Source: Dichetophora obliterata
Lineage: Eukaryota; Arthropoda; Insecta; Diptera; Sciomyzidae
Length of the DNA stretch: 64,000 bases
Reading direction: 5' to 3'
NCBI GenBank assembly: GCA_963920525.1
Contig: OY986435.1
Span: 94,710,000 to 94,773,999 of the forward strand
Shown here: positions 11,825 through 22,752 of the stretch, in pieces
Layout of the letters: each line of letters begins with the position of its first letter
Numbering within the stretch: position 1 is the stretch's first letter
The notes under the pieces: generated by a model
The model's database searches: none
What the model saw: the letters and a program-made list of their open reading frames with translations, nothing else
Told to the model about the DNA's origin: nothing
Position numbers and translations under genes: made by a program

Positions 11825-12040
11825 GGGCATTTTGCGATTACAATTATTTTCCAATTACAATTACATTAATCGTAATCTATAAACAATTAACGATTGCGAT
11901 GACTAATTGTAATACAAACAATCATTATAACGATTGCTGTAATCGGTATACGCACAAATTATAATTGCGATTACTGTAATTGTAATAGAAGAATTTATTG
12001 ATTACAATTACGATTACTGTAATCATAATAATTGTTTTGT
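11825..12040 (+). repeat. Subterminal CGATTAC/TGTAATC motif array in the hAT-type element
   Basis: Short motifs such as 'gcgattac', 'attacaatta', 'taatcgtaat' and 'tgtaatcg' recur many times in both orientations over about 215 bp just inside the left end. hAT transposases often bind repeated subterminal motifs. The right end has only one such block (17955-17972), so the ends are asymmetric. Confidence 0.6.
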
Positions 12041-13045
12041 TATTTAATTAGTGCATAAATAGTAACATCTTTTGCGTTTACAAAAAAAAAATTCACGTGA
12101 AAGTCTTATTTTAATGTTGTCAGATATAGCATTAATTCCCTCGAGTGGTGATTCTCCTTGATTAGGCGAGTATAAAACTATGGATGAGGATCACCCCTCC
12201 CCCTCTTCGGAGCTAGAAAGTGAAAACTTCAGAATATGTGTCATTACGTCTTACTCTATATATTATTTATCATCTTAACCGATCTCCACAGTCAATAGCA
12301 TCTTAAAAAAAGAGACTACAAACAAATGATACAAAAACCGTTTTCTAATCGTACCTCGCTTAAAGCTAACTGTTTTACGTGTGGTAGTTTTAAATGAAAA
12401 ATTAGTTGTCTTTGCATTGAGTACTCAAGTACTATGGCAAGACAGTTCAAACCAAGCCAAGGCCAAAACCAAGCCGATATAAAACTTTATCATTAAAAAA
12501 AAATACATCATAAAACATTCCAAAAATTTATTTAATATTCGAGATATTTATTATCAAAATTGAATTGAAAATATTTTTAGAATTTAGTTGCTCATAACTT
12601 CCTTAAATGTGACTTTATGCAAAATGTTTTATTAACAACTTAATGTTAGTTTGATTAACTTCTCAATAAGTTATAAGCTTTGGAAATTGGATAAAAGATA
12701 CATTAAATATGGACATGGGCGTCCACTGGTTTGGTAGTCGGGGGGGGGGATGAAGCGTCCTAGGCAGTGACAATTTTTTTATATATCTTCATATTAAATC
12801 AAAAAGCCTTAAGCTATAATTAAACAATTTTACGGGAGAGTCAGAAAACTTTCTAATTTGTGATTGTAATTGTAAGTTGCGCTCAAACTTAGGAATTTTA
12901 GAACTTTTTGAATACAAACGTCGTTCGTTTAATAAAAAGTTGTAGGAGTGTAAAATTTAGCAGAAAAATTTATTTTGATAAGGTGCATAGATAATCAATA
13001 AAAAAGTCGACTTTGAGTTTATTGTAACTTACGGCTTTTTTATTT

Positions 13046-13499
13046 GGGCTGTATTTCTTTATTCATTCCATACGTTCGGAATAACTTTTGTTTGTTTCTT
13101 TATTCAGTTTTGATTATCCGGAATATTCTTTTTGTATTTATTTATTCTTACGGAATATTCCAAACGCGTTCTTTTTATACTATCAGCTAAGGTAGAATAA
13201 AAAGAATATTCCTTGTGTGTGAGTTTATATTGGATTGTTTGAAGTAAAATGTCGCTAAATGAAAATGGTAAAATTTGTTAGTTTAAATGTTTTAAATTGC
13301 TTTGTTGCATTTTCATTTTTTAAATTTATCTGGTGTATTTGTTGTCTTTAATTAAATACGAAAAATATGTTTCTGGTCTTAACAAAAAAAAATTTTCTTT
13401 CTTTTCCAATACTGTTTCTTTATTCATTCTGTTCTGGATAAACTGCAATCTATTCTGTTCGTTCTGTTCTTTATCCGGAATAAATAAAGAAATACACCC
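13046..13499. mobile_element. 454-bp MITE with TTT target duplication
   Basis: The inverted ends GGGCTGTATTTCTTTATTCATTCC and GGAATAAATAAAGAAATACACCC match with few changes, and TTT flanks both sides. Internal 'ggaatattcttttt' strings are themselves partly palindromic. The open frame inside has no recognisable domain. Confidence 0.65.
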
Positions 13500-13919
13500 T
13501 TTATATGACGATATTTTCAGTAAACATATGTGTATGTTAATATATTTTGAAGATAACTCAAAAATACTTTTTTTAAGGTGTATTTATAAATAAAGCTGAG
13601 CTAAGCCATGCATTTTTAAATAGTATGTTGTAGCCCTCGCAGTAATAAGTTACGATACCATTTCATTTACCCTTATTTCACAGGAACTTTTCAATACGTA
13701 TTCTTCCACTCAAAAAATGTTGGTGTGTAAATATTACTTAAAACTGCGCCCATTCTATGAATATTATTCGTAGTTTTCAGTCACAAATAGGATTCGTAGA
13801 TTGGACGTAGTTTGGTACATATTACAAATATTTTATTCGTATTCGTACAGAAACAAATGTATAGTGTACGAATTCATTTGTTACATTAACTAATAACGAA
13901 AAACAAAACATTCTATCTG

Positions 13920-13995
13920 AGCTGGGGTTAGAACCTCGGTGTTTTAGCTTGCGGGCCACGTACTCTTTCAGTAGACTACGGCCACCAATCAATCA
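13920..13995 (-). mobile_element. tRNA-derived SINE fragment
   Basis: Read on the minus strand, this gives 'ggtggccgtagtctactg', then 'gtacgtggcccgcaagctaaa', then 'GAGGTTCTAACCCC' and 'agctcagata'. This follows the tRNA-like head of the better preserved SINE at 52590-52885, including its A-box and B-box positions. The head only is recognised, and it is too diverged for a working tRNA. Confidence 0.6.
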
Positions 13996-15390
13996 TACAT
14001 TTCCTTATGTTCGATAATTGTTCAACAAACCAGGCTGAAAGATTTCGATTAATTTTTTTTTTAACTCAACTAACACAAAAAGTACGAAGCCATTAGTAAA
14101 TACTACGAATGTAATGGAAGAAATTACCAAGTTATTCGTACGAGAAATTTAGGAATGATATCCCTATCAGTCGAAGATCATTCTTCACAAAACACAAGAA
14201 GAAAGCAAAGTAAAATAAATTTAAAAAACTAAATGTTTTCCCAAAAGTCGGCTTAAAAAATCGTTTTTCTGTTATAAAAATGATCCAATTTGGATACTTT
14301 TTTAATTTTTCGTAAACTTTATAAAATTGGTAACAATCCTGCACCATTTAATTTGAGGAAATTGTAGCGATCTAGGCAAGGGCAAAGCTTCTAATTCAAA
14401 AGCGAAAAAAATTAGGAAATTCTGACTAAAGTAGAAGTAAAATTTTAGATCAAGCACTCATTTTTAAAAAAATCTGATAGCAAATTCTTGTTAAAAAATA
14501 GCTTTTACATTAGAATTTCTTATGGTCCGAAGTTTTTTATGACTAAAATTTATATAGGAAACTCGATTTGAAACATTTATTTCAAACTTTTTCAAATTCA
14601 CGTTTTTTAACAGGCGTTCACCCGTTTTGAGAATTTTCTGGGTTTTTTAGCGTCACGTTCTTATATTAATTACATCCAGGATTCAGAACCAAGCCTTGTA
14701 GGAAGGTTCTGAAATATGTTTAGAAAATGAATGGAGCCCAAAACTCATCTATACATGTACCTCTTTATATATTTATTAATATGTTTTGAATTAAAAAAAA
14801 TAAAATTTTTTAATAATTCATATAACAGGTATGTTTCCAAACTCGATTTTATCTCGAGTAACTTGCATGCTGCTAGAACTGATGCATGTTGAAAAAAGAA
14901 ATAAGTCAGTTGATGTCCATGCGGGGAACGTTTCAAGAATAGCGATTTTTACCTCCTAAATCCAAATCTGATAAATTTCAGGCCGCTCGCAATTGGTTTA
15001 TGAGTTATAGGCCTCCAAAACTGGAAAAAATTGTCTTGAAATCTTGCTAATTTTTTTAAAAAAGTGTTTGGAAATTTTTGTATTCTTATTTGAAAAATTT
15101 GGGGGCTAAATAGTAATTAATGCGATTTTATTTAGAGATATAGGAGACCTCACATTATTTAATTTACTAAATTACTAAGATTGTTGAGAAAAAATGTTTT
15201 AAATTGCGTGAAAAAAAATTAAATTTGAAAATGTTTCGGGCATGATACGAGAAAGATTTTTACCCCGTCTTTAAATATATATAGTTTTCTTTTGTGTACA
15301 AGCGTGTGTCAACCGGCGTATCATGATAACAAAATTAGTTCCAAATATCTCAGAAAATAGAATTATATAGGTTGAATTTTCTTTATGTGC
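13996..15390. other. Unassigned AT-rich DNA inside the hAT-type element
   Basis: Two small minus-strand open frames (14132-14347 and 14745-14936) show no domain. No terminal repeats were recognised. It lies between the arms of the 12110-15605 inverted repeat. Confidence 0.45.
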
Positions 15391-15605
15391 ATTCTAGACT
15401 CCTTTATGCCTTTCCCCCTCAGAACAAGTCCTACGGACGCCCTTGAATATGGAGTAAAATGTAATGACACATAATTTTAAGTTTTTCCTCTCTAGCTCCC
15501 AAATGGGGGAGGGGTTACGATCATCCTTGCCTTTTTTTACTCAAATAATCGTGGGGAATAACCAACCGAGGGAATTAATGCTATATCTGCGGCACCTTGT
15601 ATATC

Positions 15606-16248
15606 ATTCATGCAGCTTTAAATATAAAAAACAGGTGTCCCTATATATTTGCACATCACTGTATATTAGAAAGAGCATGCCGCCGTGGACTATAGATTGC
15701 AGCAAAAGAAAAAGAATTGTTTTTCCTGGCGCCGATGAAGTAAGCGGTGTATTAAATTTAAATTAAAATAAAAGTGCGTATCTGTCCCACATACTAGCAT
15801 CTTTTGTTTTATCATTTAAGTATTGGAAAAACTGCTCTATCATTTTGTTTGATACATTTTCGCTGCTATGTGGATTCAAATTATCTAAAATAAAAGTGAG
15901 CATAGTAAAACACAGCGTCAAATTTGTAATGTATGGTCATACTGTCGAACTCATAAAAGTCGTTCCTCATGCTAATATCTTTGCAGATACCACTTTCATC
16001 ATTATCTGCATCGATTTTAATAAATCTTATAATTCTTCAATAATGGATGGATGTCCCTGTGAGCGATTTATTTGGATTTTTTTCAAGGTGTTAAACCACT
16101 GCATTTCATCCGAAGGATTTTAAAGAGTCGCAACTATGGATTCGCCTGCTTCGGGAGTCAACATAAAAGTGACTTATTCCTTAGTTTTTCTTTAACTGCC
16201 ATTGCCAATTAAATGAACAATGAACAGAGTATGTGAAATCTACAATCT
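15606..16248. other. Unassigned DNA inside the hAT-type element
   Basis: The base composition is less extreme than the surroundings, and partial frames run on both strands (for example 15845-16123). It could be decayed transposase coding, but I could not match it to the hAT catalytic or dimerisation motifs. Confidence 0.35.
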
Positions 16249-16725
16249 GGGGTGTTGTGGAAATTGACACACAATTGAAACAGAATCGGTTTTGTTCTTT
16301 TCGAAGTAAGGCAAAATAAGGGGCCGAATTACAGCATCCGTGATCGAGCAAAATTGTACATGATTGATAAGCATTTGTCTCGTCAAGCCCTGTAATTTTG
16401 CTCGATCGAGGATGCTGTAATTCGGCCCCAGATTGTGCAGAATAGACCCAATTTTTTTGCTTTGACTGCGACTGTTTGATTTTTCTCAAGCACAAGTTTA
16501 AACAGTAGCAAGTTTTGAATTTATAGAAATGGTGATTGCTTTAAAAAGCAATAATTTTACGACTTTTGCTACTTTGACTGCAGCAATTTAATCAGTGGGC
16601 AAAATCGTTTTGGAACATAAGCAAAGCCGACTATTGAAATAACTGTTTTGCCGGCAAATAAATCTTTATTTTGTGTTCAGTTATTTAGTTTGCATTTACC
16701 CATATATGAATAGATGCCCTAATTT
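16249..16725 (+). mobile_element. MITE with 'ttttggaaaccga' ends, copy 2, interrupted
   Basis: This matches copy 1 at 10954-11350 in blocks: 'aattgaaacagaatcggtttt', 'ttcgaagtaaggcaaaat', 'gaacataagcaaa.ccgac' and 'tgcatttacccatatatgaa'. The left end is diverged and the right end is missing beyond about 16725. The 110-bp MITE at 16320-16429 and roughly 170 further bases interrupt the shared sequence. Confidence 0.65.
16320..16429. mobile_element. 110-bp palindromic MITE
   Basis: Exact 20-bp terminal inverted repeats (GGGGCCGAATTACAGCATCC and its mirror) are followed by a nearly matching 'gatcgagcaaaatt' block on each side. It is embedded in the MITE copy at 16249-16725. No target duplication was obvious. 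Confidence 0.8.
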
Positions 16726-17312
16726 TTCACGCTTATTTGTTGACCAATACCAGCTTAATAAGGAAGTGTTTGTAATGGTGCTTGATTTAACAAGTGACTT
16801 CTCTTTTTTGGTGAAACCTTTGATCAGTTCCGGCTGTTTGGGCTGCGTTCTTATGTTTTCCCCTAGTAAAAAATGCAAATAAATAATAAACTAAGCTAAA
16901 TAAAACAATTACAGGGTCTGTTCTTTGACCGAATGACTTGAAAAATTAGTACCACAATACTGTCGATTAATTTTGCTTTTGAAATTGAAACAAAAAGCGA
17001 AATATTTCAGCTTTTCGTTACCTTAATATAGAAAGGCGCTAACTCATTTTTTTTCAAAATAAATTTTTTTTACAGATTTTTGCTATAGAAAAAAAATTGC
17101 TGCAAAAATATTGCTACAGCATTGAATTGGTTACTGTTTTAAATAAAAAAATCCATTTCAAGAAAATTCGGACCCGCAAAATTATAATTTTTATTAAGTT
17201 TTTTCCATCTCCTGTAAAGTAACAAAATATGGGTTAGGGCCTTTCTATATTAAGGTAGCGTTTTATTCCTCTCTTCGGCAGAGCACAAAATAATTATTAA
17301 GTACCTTTTACC

Positions 17313-17524
17313 ATGGCAAAATTAGACAAGGTAGTGTTAGGGCGGAGAGCCGGTGACCGAAACTGTCAAAACGAAATTGACATTTCATAAAAATCTGCAA
17401 CCAATGAGAATGACATTGCAAAGCAAAAATTGACAAAAATACCAAAATGCCTGAGTTTGACAGTTATGGGCACTAAGAAAGAGAATACATTCAGCCCTAA
17501 CACTACCTTGTCTAGTTCTACTAT
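17313..17524. mobile_element. 212-bp MITE (family A, copy 1)
   Basis: The ends 'ATGGCAAAATTAGACAAGG' then 'TAGTGTTAGGGC' on the left, and their mirror on the right, form long inverted repeats. Related copies are at 20796-20951 (opposite strand) and 41117-41290. The shared interior is 'ccaatgagaatg', 'caaaaattg.caaaaatacc' and 'gagtttgacagtt'. Confidence 0.8.
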
Positions 17525-18138
17525 GCCTTTTTTAATATGTGCAGGGCAGTATTTAGAACTTTAAGAATTAAAAACGTAAGGACCCCACCACAAATAAAGA
17601 TTCTGGTAAAATAAGTACAATTGGGTGGTTTTTTAAAAAATCGAGTTTCATTTTCGCAGCTTAAACACTTTCTTAAAACCGTCGGACTCAACTCTACAAT
17701 TTATTTTTATATTTAATGCTTCTATTTTCCATGTTTTTTCCAAATACAAATCGCATGGAAAAACTAAAATCAAAAAGCGCCAGCTCTAAACCTTTGCCTA
17801 TTTTATTGAGATCTATACAATGTAGTCCCTGGGTCACAAGGAAGTGTTGAAGCTTCGAAAATCTGGGAATATTAAGAAAAAGTGAAAAACCACCCTAATG
17901 TGCAATATTCTGCTTACACAAAAAATAAATATGTGACCTGAAAGGTTATAACTACTAAGTAATCGATTACATCCCAGCTCTGTTACAAAGTAAGGCCCCT
18001 GAATTTCATTCGATTATTTCTGAATTTCAATTGATCTCTTTTGAACTTAAAATGGAATTTCTGCATTTCCATTAAAATTTTTTTTTAATTTTCATCGATC
18101 TTTGCTAAATTTCAGTTGATCTTTTTTATTTACAATTT

Positions 18139-18400
18139 AACATGACGTAGTCATCGCCAAATTTTACCCTAGGCATTCCTACAATATACACTAAATAATT
18201 CAAATTCCGCTTTAGTGGAAGTCCCAACGTGTTTCCATTAACAACTATACGCAAATCATTTTCTGTTGCTTCGTGATTCCACATGAAAGATCAATATAGT
18301 ACCAATTCTTTTCGAGTAATGACTGCAAAACGATAATGAAATCATATTCCTGGAATAAACTAACGAAGTAACTTAAAACTAATATGTACTACACATCCAA
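18139..18400. other. Unassigned DNA
   Basis: No coding frame or repeat was recognised between the foldback-like element and the palindrome at 18401. Confidence 0.4.
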
Positions 18401-18669
18401 TTGCCCTTATTCTTGTTGTCACCTCACCTATGTGAGAGTTCTCACACTCGTGTCACGTCACTAGAAATCTGGTATTCTTGTTGTCATGTGACGTGAGTTC
18501 ACAAACTATGTCGGTGTTCACAAACTCACGTCACATGACAACAAGTTTGTGAACACCGACATAGTTTGTGAACTCACGTCACATGACAACAAGAATACCA
18601 GATTTCTAGTGACGTGACACGAGTGTGAGAACTCTCACATAGGTGAGGTGACAACAAGAATAAGGGCAA
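18401..18669. repeat. Perfect 269-bp palindrome (possible recent MITE)
   Basis: Arms of about 125 bp appear to be exact reverse complements. They start 'TTGCCCTTATTCTTGTTGTC' and end with the mirror image, around a short centre near 18526-18545 that still carries 'tcacgtcacatgacaacaag'. Internal 'acgtcacatgacaacaag' blocks repeat, so each arm also folds on itself. It encodes no protein. The lack of arm divergence suggests recent origin or gene conversion. Confidence 0.8.
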
Positions 18670-19292
18670 ATGCCAAATGCATTTACTATTCAAAACGTCT
18701 TAAAATAATAATACACACAGTCACTTTATAATTAGTTGGTTCGTACAAATACTAGTTCATTTAAATGTGGTGAAAACTAATGAAATCGTGGTCTTTTCTA
18801 ACTTGAAAATTAAAATTAAATAAAAATATATGTCGCTAGCACCATCCGCGGATCGAAAAGAAAACAAGTAAAATTCGCCAAGCTGGTGTCACCGTTAGCG
18901 AAATTTACAAATCTGATTCGACTTAAGCGTCAACAACAGAGGAATTGAAATATTTTGTGAGTAGCCGCGAATTAGAAGGTCGTAGAAGTTTTAATTTAAA
19001 AAAAAGATAACATAAAAGAAAAAAAGTAAGTCACTTGCTTTTTTTTAATTTTTTGTATTTGTTTTTTATTAAATTCTTATTTATTTTTAGTATGAAATTT
19101 TTTTAAAAATAAGCCTTTAGTTAAAACAAAACGTGAACTAAAAAGAAAAATTAAATTTAACTGACATTTGTCAGATATGCATCTAGTAGGTATATTATAG
19201 GCACTGATATTGTCTAGTAAACCTTTATAACGGATCGCCTCAAGTTTTTTAAATTTAGATGTATTTTATATTTTGATAATTTCTAAATATAT

Positions 19293-20154
19293 GGGTCTGT
19301 TCGGAAATGCATCATGATGCGCAAACTGCTTTTTACCACAAGCAAACAGCCCTATTCCATAATCCGTCGTAATGAATTTCCGAACGTAAAGCAACGCTAC
19401 GAATACGAAAAATCTGCTAATCCAAAATCCGAACGAAACTTCCCCTTTTCGAACTTACTTTCGGGACTTCGAAAACAACTGGTTTCAACAGCAGACAAAT
19501 AAATTAAAGGAAAAATTTAAAAACCTAAGTGTTTTTGATCAACATTGTATTTCAATGGAATTCATTGCAATTGCAATTTTCGCACAATAAAAGGAAGATT
19601 TCTCATATAGAGAATCTATGAAAATTCGTCGAAGAATATTGCGAGATTCCATCAACCCTTTGGAAATGGATTACGAAACGTAGGAAATGCACTAAATAAA
19701 TTTCAACTAACATATTCACTGGTTTAAATAAAAATAATTTAACTTTATTAACCAAAAATTAATTATAAGTTTTATTTTACGACCTAATTCTATAAAAATT
19801 TAATTGTTTTCTTTTGTCGTAAACAAATCCGTCGAGACAGCTGTCAAAAGTTGATACGTTCGAAATGTGTAGTTGCAATGCTACGAATGTAAGAATGTTC
19901 GAATTCTATTCGGATGGTAGAATACTTCATTACGAATCCGAAAGAAAATTTACGCTACGACGGATTCTGGAATAGGGCTGAAAATGTTAAAAAAAGGCAA
20001 ATTTAGCAGCACTACAAAAGTCAAACATTCTTAAATGTAATTTTTCTATCAAGCGTCACTCATTATTCACATCAAAAAATTCACTTTGCAATTTAGACGC
20101 TAAAAATACAAGTTGTGCGCATACTGCGAATCGTGATGCATTTCCGAACAGACC
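19293..20154. mobile_element. MITE family B, copy 1, interrupted
   Basis: The ends GGGTCTGTTCGGAAATGCAT and its mirror enclose sequence matching the 223-bp copy at 41623-41845: 'aaactgctttttag', 'ttagcagcactacaa', 'tttttctatcaagcgtcact' and 'cagttgtgcgcat'. The copy is longer only because of the 634-bp insertion at 19347-19980. Confidence 0.8.
19347..19980. mobile_element. 634-bp MITE nested in MITE B, AAA target duplication
   Basis: The ends CAGCCCTATTCCATAATCCG and the mirrored right end (ending 'ggattctggaatagggctg') differ by only a few bases. AAA lies on both sides. Removing it gives 'aagcaaaatgtt', matching the uninterrupted family-B copy ('aagcaaaatatt'). The small open frame at its left end overlaps the terminal repeat and has no domain. 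Confidence 0.8.
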
Positions 20155-20437
20155 TTATATTCGTCCCTAGAACTTATTGGAGTACGCTTTTATTATGATG
20201 ATGAGTAACCGAGGGATTCTTCTGAATCCATAATATACATACTATATACATATATGAATGTCAGTTAAATTTATTTTTTCTTTTTAGTTCACGTTTTGTA
20301 TTAAATAACAGCTTATTTTAAACATTTTTTGTTGCTTTTATTAATTTTTCTTAATTAGTCTTAAAAGTCGTTATTTATTAATTAGTCTTAAAAGTTTATA
20401 AACATCTTTTATTTTCAAAACCTTGTTTTGTATTTGT

Positions 20438-20720
20438 GGGAGGTAAAATGGGTGTGGCAAATTTTTTCCCAAACTCCATCTTCTACCTGAAGGAAATTTA
20501 CTGCCAAAATTCCACCTGAATCAGAGTAGTTGGTTTGGAGATATCGCATTTTTATTGATTTGTGGGCGGTAAAAAGGGGTGGGGAAAATTTTTTCCCAAG
20601 CACCATCCTCTACTTGAAGGAAATTTACTGCCAAAATTTCAGCCGAATCAGCCTAGTTGTTTTGGTGAATAAGCATTTTATTGCGGGCGGTAAAAGGGGG
20701 TGTGGCAAACAATTTCATCA
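20438..20720 (+). repeat. Tandem repeat, about 123 bp period
   Basis: Two and a third copies start near 20438, 20563 and 20685. Each begins 'gggcggtaaaagggg.gtgg' and runs through 'ttttttcccaa.c.ccatc', 'gaaggaaatttactgccaaaat' and 'gaatcag..tagtt'. The open frame spanning it has no domain. Confidence 0.7.
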
Positions 20721-20795
20721 TACTATTGCATTGTCACCGGACTTACATATGAAAGCTAAATTTCAGTTTAATCGGATAACAACAAGGGCTCGAAA

Positions 20796-20951
20796 AATGC
20801 TGTCAAACTCAGCCATTTTAGTATTTTTGCCAATTTTTGCTTTCATATTGCATTCTCATTGGTTGCAGATTTTGTATGAGTTGTCAACTTCGTTTTGACA
20901 GTTGCGGTCACCGGCTCTCCGCCCTAACACTACCTTGTCTAATTCTGCCAT
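20796..20951 (-). mobile_element. MITE family A, copy 2 (truncated)
   Basis: This is the reverse complement of the family at 17313-17524. The end near 20951 is intact ('ggctctccgccctaacactac...ttctgccat'). The other end diverges after 'gtcaaactcagccattttag', so the copy is truncated. Confidence 0.75.
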
Positions 20952-22752
20952 GGCGCATGCTATGCATCGTTACTGCTTTTCTGCACTGCAACTTTGTTGC
21001 GATGCTTTGAAAATGCGCAGTAAAATAGTTTTATAGAACAACCGAACATTGCAAGTTAATGGCGTTTATAATTGTTTTGTAAATTAACGAAGTGGTCAAT
21101 ATTATTTATTCATAGAACGTGATGTTTTAGTACTGCTGCAATATTGCAGCCGTATGCGCAAGACGAACAAAACCATATCTAAATATTTGACTAAAGATCA
21201 ACGGGTCATATAAAATTACTCACATTGCATCAGGGAGTTCTTTCGGGTTTGATTGGATCGGATTGACCCTAATACTACGTCGTAATCTTCACAAAATTGT
21301 GTTGCCTCAAATTCTCTAAAGATTCAAAAATTCTCCGTGCTGCTTAACATTTTCTATTTTTAAGACTAAAATACAAAATTCGATCCCAACTGAAAACAAT
21401 TTTTTTGACGTTTGTTTATATATTGTTGTTTTCTGCTTTGGCAGTACTGCGAATAAATATATTCGGAAACCATGATTCTACAAGAATAGTTCGACAGCTA
21501 AGTCGACTCGACTGCAACATTCGACGCGGGGACGGTGATAGCTACAATAGAACAAGTACTTTTTCCACCTAAGAACAATTTTTGAGTTTGGAAATTCGAC
21601 ATATCTTAAGCTGAGTGAACATTGCTCGATGATAAACATTTCTGAAATAGTAATCCCAAAACCACCATTTCAAGATTGAAAAAATAGCGAATGGTTTAGT
21701 GTTCTTATTTTTCTGATGAAATTTTATTCATATGAATTTTGAAGTGTAGCAACGCAAAAGTCTTATTGTGTTGTCTCTTTGTTGTTGTTGTGTAAGAATA
21801 ACTATTTGCAATTTTTATTAATATTTACCTTAAAAAAATTCTCTACAAGTGCAACCGAATTAAAGTTAGAAGCAATCATCAAAATCCAAAGATCTTTGCT
21901 ATGAATCATATTCAAACTACAAGTATTGTTCGACTTTGTTTTCTAAACTACTCCGTTCTCATCGATCGGCGACATATATATATATATATAAGGAAAGTAA
22001 TCACTAATATCGTGTACATATTAATTTAAATGCATACATAAAAAATTTCTGCATCGTCTGCAAGCATTCATTACTTTTTCTTCGAAAGAAATTATATTCA
22101 AATCTAATTTTCGCTTATGGAAATGAAGAGTTAATAGCAAATAATTTCATAAAAAACAAATTGAAGCAAATTCATTTTCAACGCGCATGCGTAAGTTTAA
22201 TTTATATATTACTTTGTTAATCTAAATGCAATGTCATCAATTAAATGTTTAGCCGATTTATTATTGTTGCTTAAGATCTTGCTTTCAATTTTATTTGAAA
22301 TGTAATGTTGCACAAGCTGACTTTTTTGTTTTGTTATTGGGGGAATTTTGTTGTTGTTTATTTTTCAAGAGTTTTTGATACAAAGACGAAACAATACACT
22401 TAAAATTTATATTTCTTATGTTTAAAGTTAAATATTATTATTTCTGCTTTCTCTGAATTTTGTTTTGTTTTCGTTTTAATAAATTTTATTTCAATAGATT
22501 CCTTAAAATTAAAGTTTTGCTTGTGTGTGTGTGTTTGTGTGGATTTTAAGTTTTATTCTGATGTATTTTTATTATATTTCTTTAAATATTATTATTATTA
22601 TTAATTAATATATATTTATGGTTTTAATGCAAAGAATTTTCACACATTTAATGGGAGAGTTTCTGTTGTTGTGGTTGTTTTGAAAGAAAAGTGTTCTGTT
22701 GTGTTTGTTGCTGGAGGTGTTGGTTAAGGAAAATGGATGGGGATTACTTAAA
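20952..22752. other. AT-rich DNA, including the probable 14-3-3 epsilon 3' UTR
   Basis: No coding frame was recognised. A (TA)n tract is at 21972-21991. The last several hundred bases before 22753 lie directly downstream of the 14-3-3 epsilon stop on the minus strand. They contain several TTTATT (AATAAA on minus) strings and are probably its 3' UTR. Confidence 0.45.

Larger units (their letters stand above)
12110..15605. repeat. Inverted repeat pair enclosing 3.2 kb inside the hAT-type element
   Basis: The block 12117-12245 ('cagatatagcattaattccctcg', 'gatgaggatcacccctcccc', 'gagctagaaag', 'tgtgtcatta') matches the reverse complement of 15465-15595. A weaker second pair is 12712-12745 ('atatggacatgggcgtcc') with 15425-15455. 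The layout suggests another foldback or long-TIR element nested here. Ends and target duplication were not resolved. Confidence 0.55.
11818..17982. mobile_element. hAT-type element, 6165 bp, 8-bp target duplication
   Basis: The ends are CAGAGCTGGGC... on the left and ...CCCAGCTCTG on the right. Both sides are flanked by the identical 8-mer TTACAAAG (11810-11817 and 17983-17990). An 8-bp duplication with CAGNG-type ends is diagnostic of the hAT superfamily. No intact transposase is visible inside. The interior holds several later insertions, including MITEs at 13046-13499, 16249-16725 and 17313-17524. The element interrupts the MITE at 11602-17999. Confidence 0.85.
11602..17999. mobile_element. 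MITE with GGGGCCTTACT ends, split by a hAT-type element
   Basis: The left end 'GGGGCCTTACTCTGCAATGC' followed by 'GATTCG' is mirrored by 'cgaatcgcattacaaag' (11800-11817) plus 'taaggcccc' (17991-17999). The right end is continuous only if the 6165-bp insertion and one copy of TTACAAAG are removed. The uninterrupted MITE would be about 0.22 kb. Confidence 0.75.
10100..18138. mobile_element. Foldback-like element with inverted minisatellite ends
   Basis: The left part (10100-11520) is a degenerate array of a roughly 20-bp unit of the form 'gaaaagatcaattgaaattca'. The same unit appears in reverse complement at 18000-18138. The extreme ends match as inverted repeats: 'AAATTGTAAAT' then 'AAATCAACTGAAATT' on the left, and its mirror on the right. 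Long inverted ends made of short tandem units are the hallmark of Drosophila FB elements. The arms are very unequal (about 1.4 kb and 0.14 kb). MITEs and a hAT-type element occupy most of the interior. No target-site duplication was recognised. Confidence 0.6.
19085..20325. repeat. Inverted repeat arms flanking a MITE nest
   Basis: The segment 19100-19175 ('ttaaaataagc', 'acaaaacgtgaactaaaaag', 'aaatttaactgacatt') is mirrored at 20255-20325. The MITE at 19293-20154 lies between the arms. This may be the remnant of a foldback element whose ends I could not place. Confidence 0.55.
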
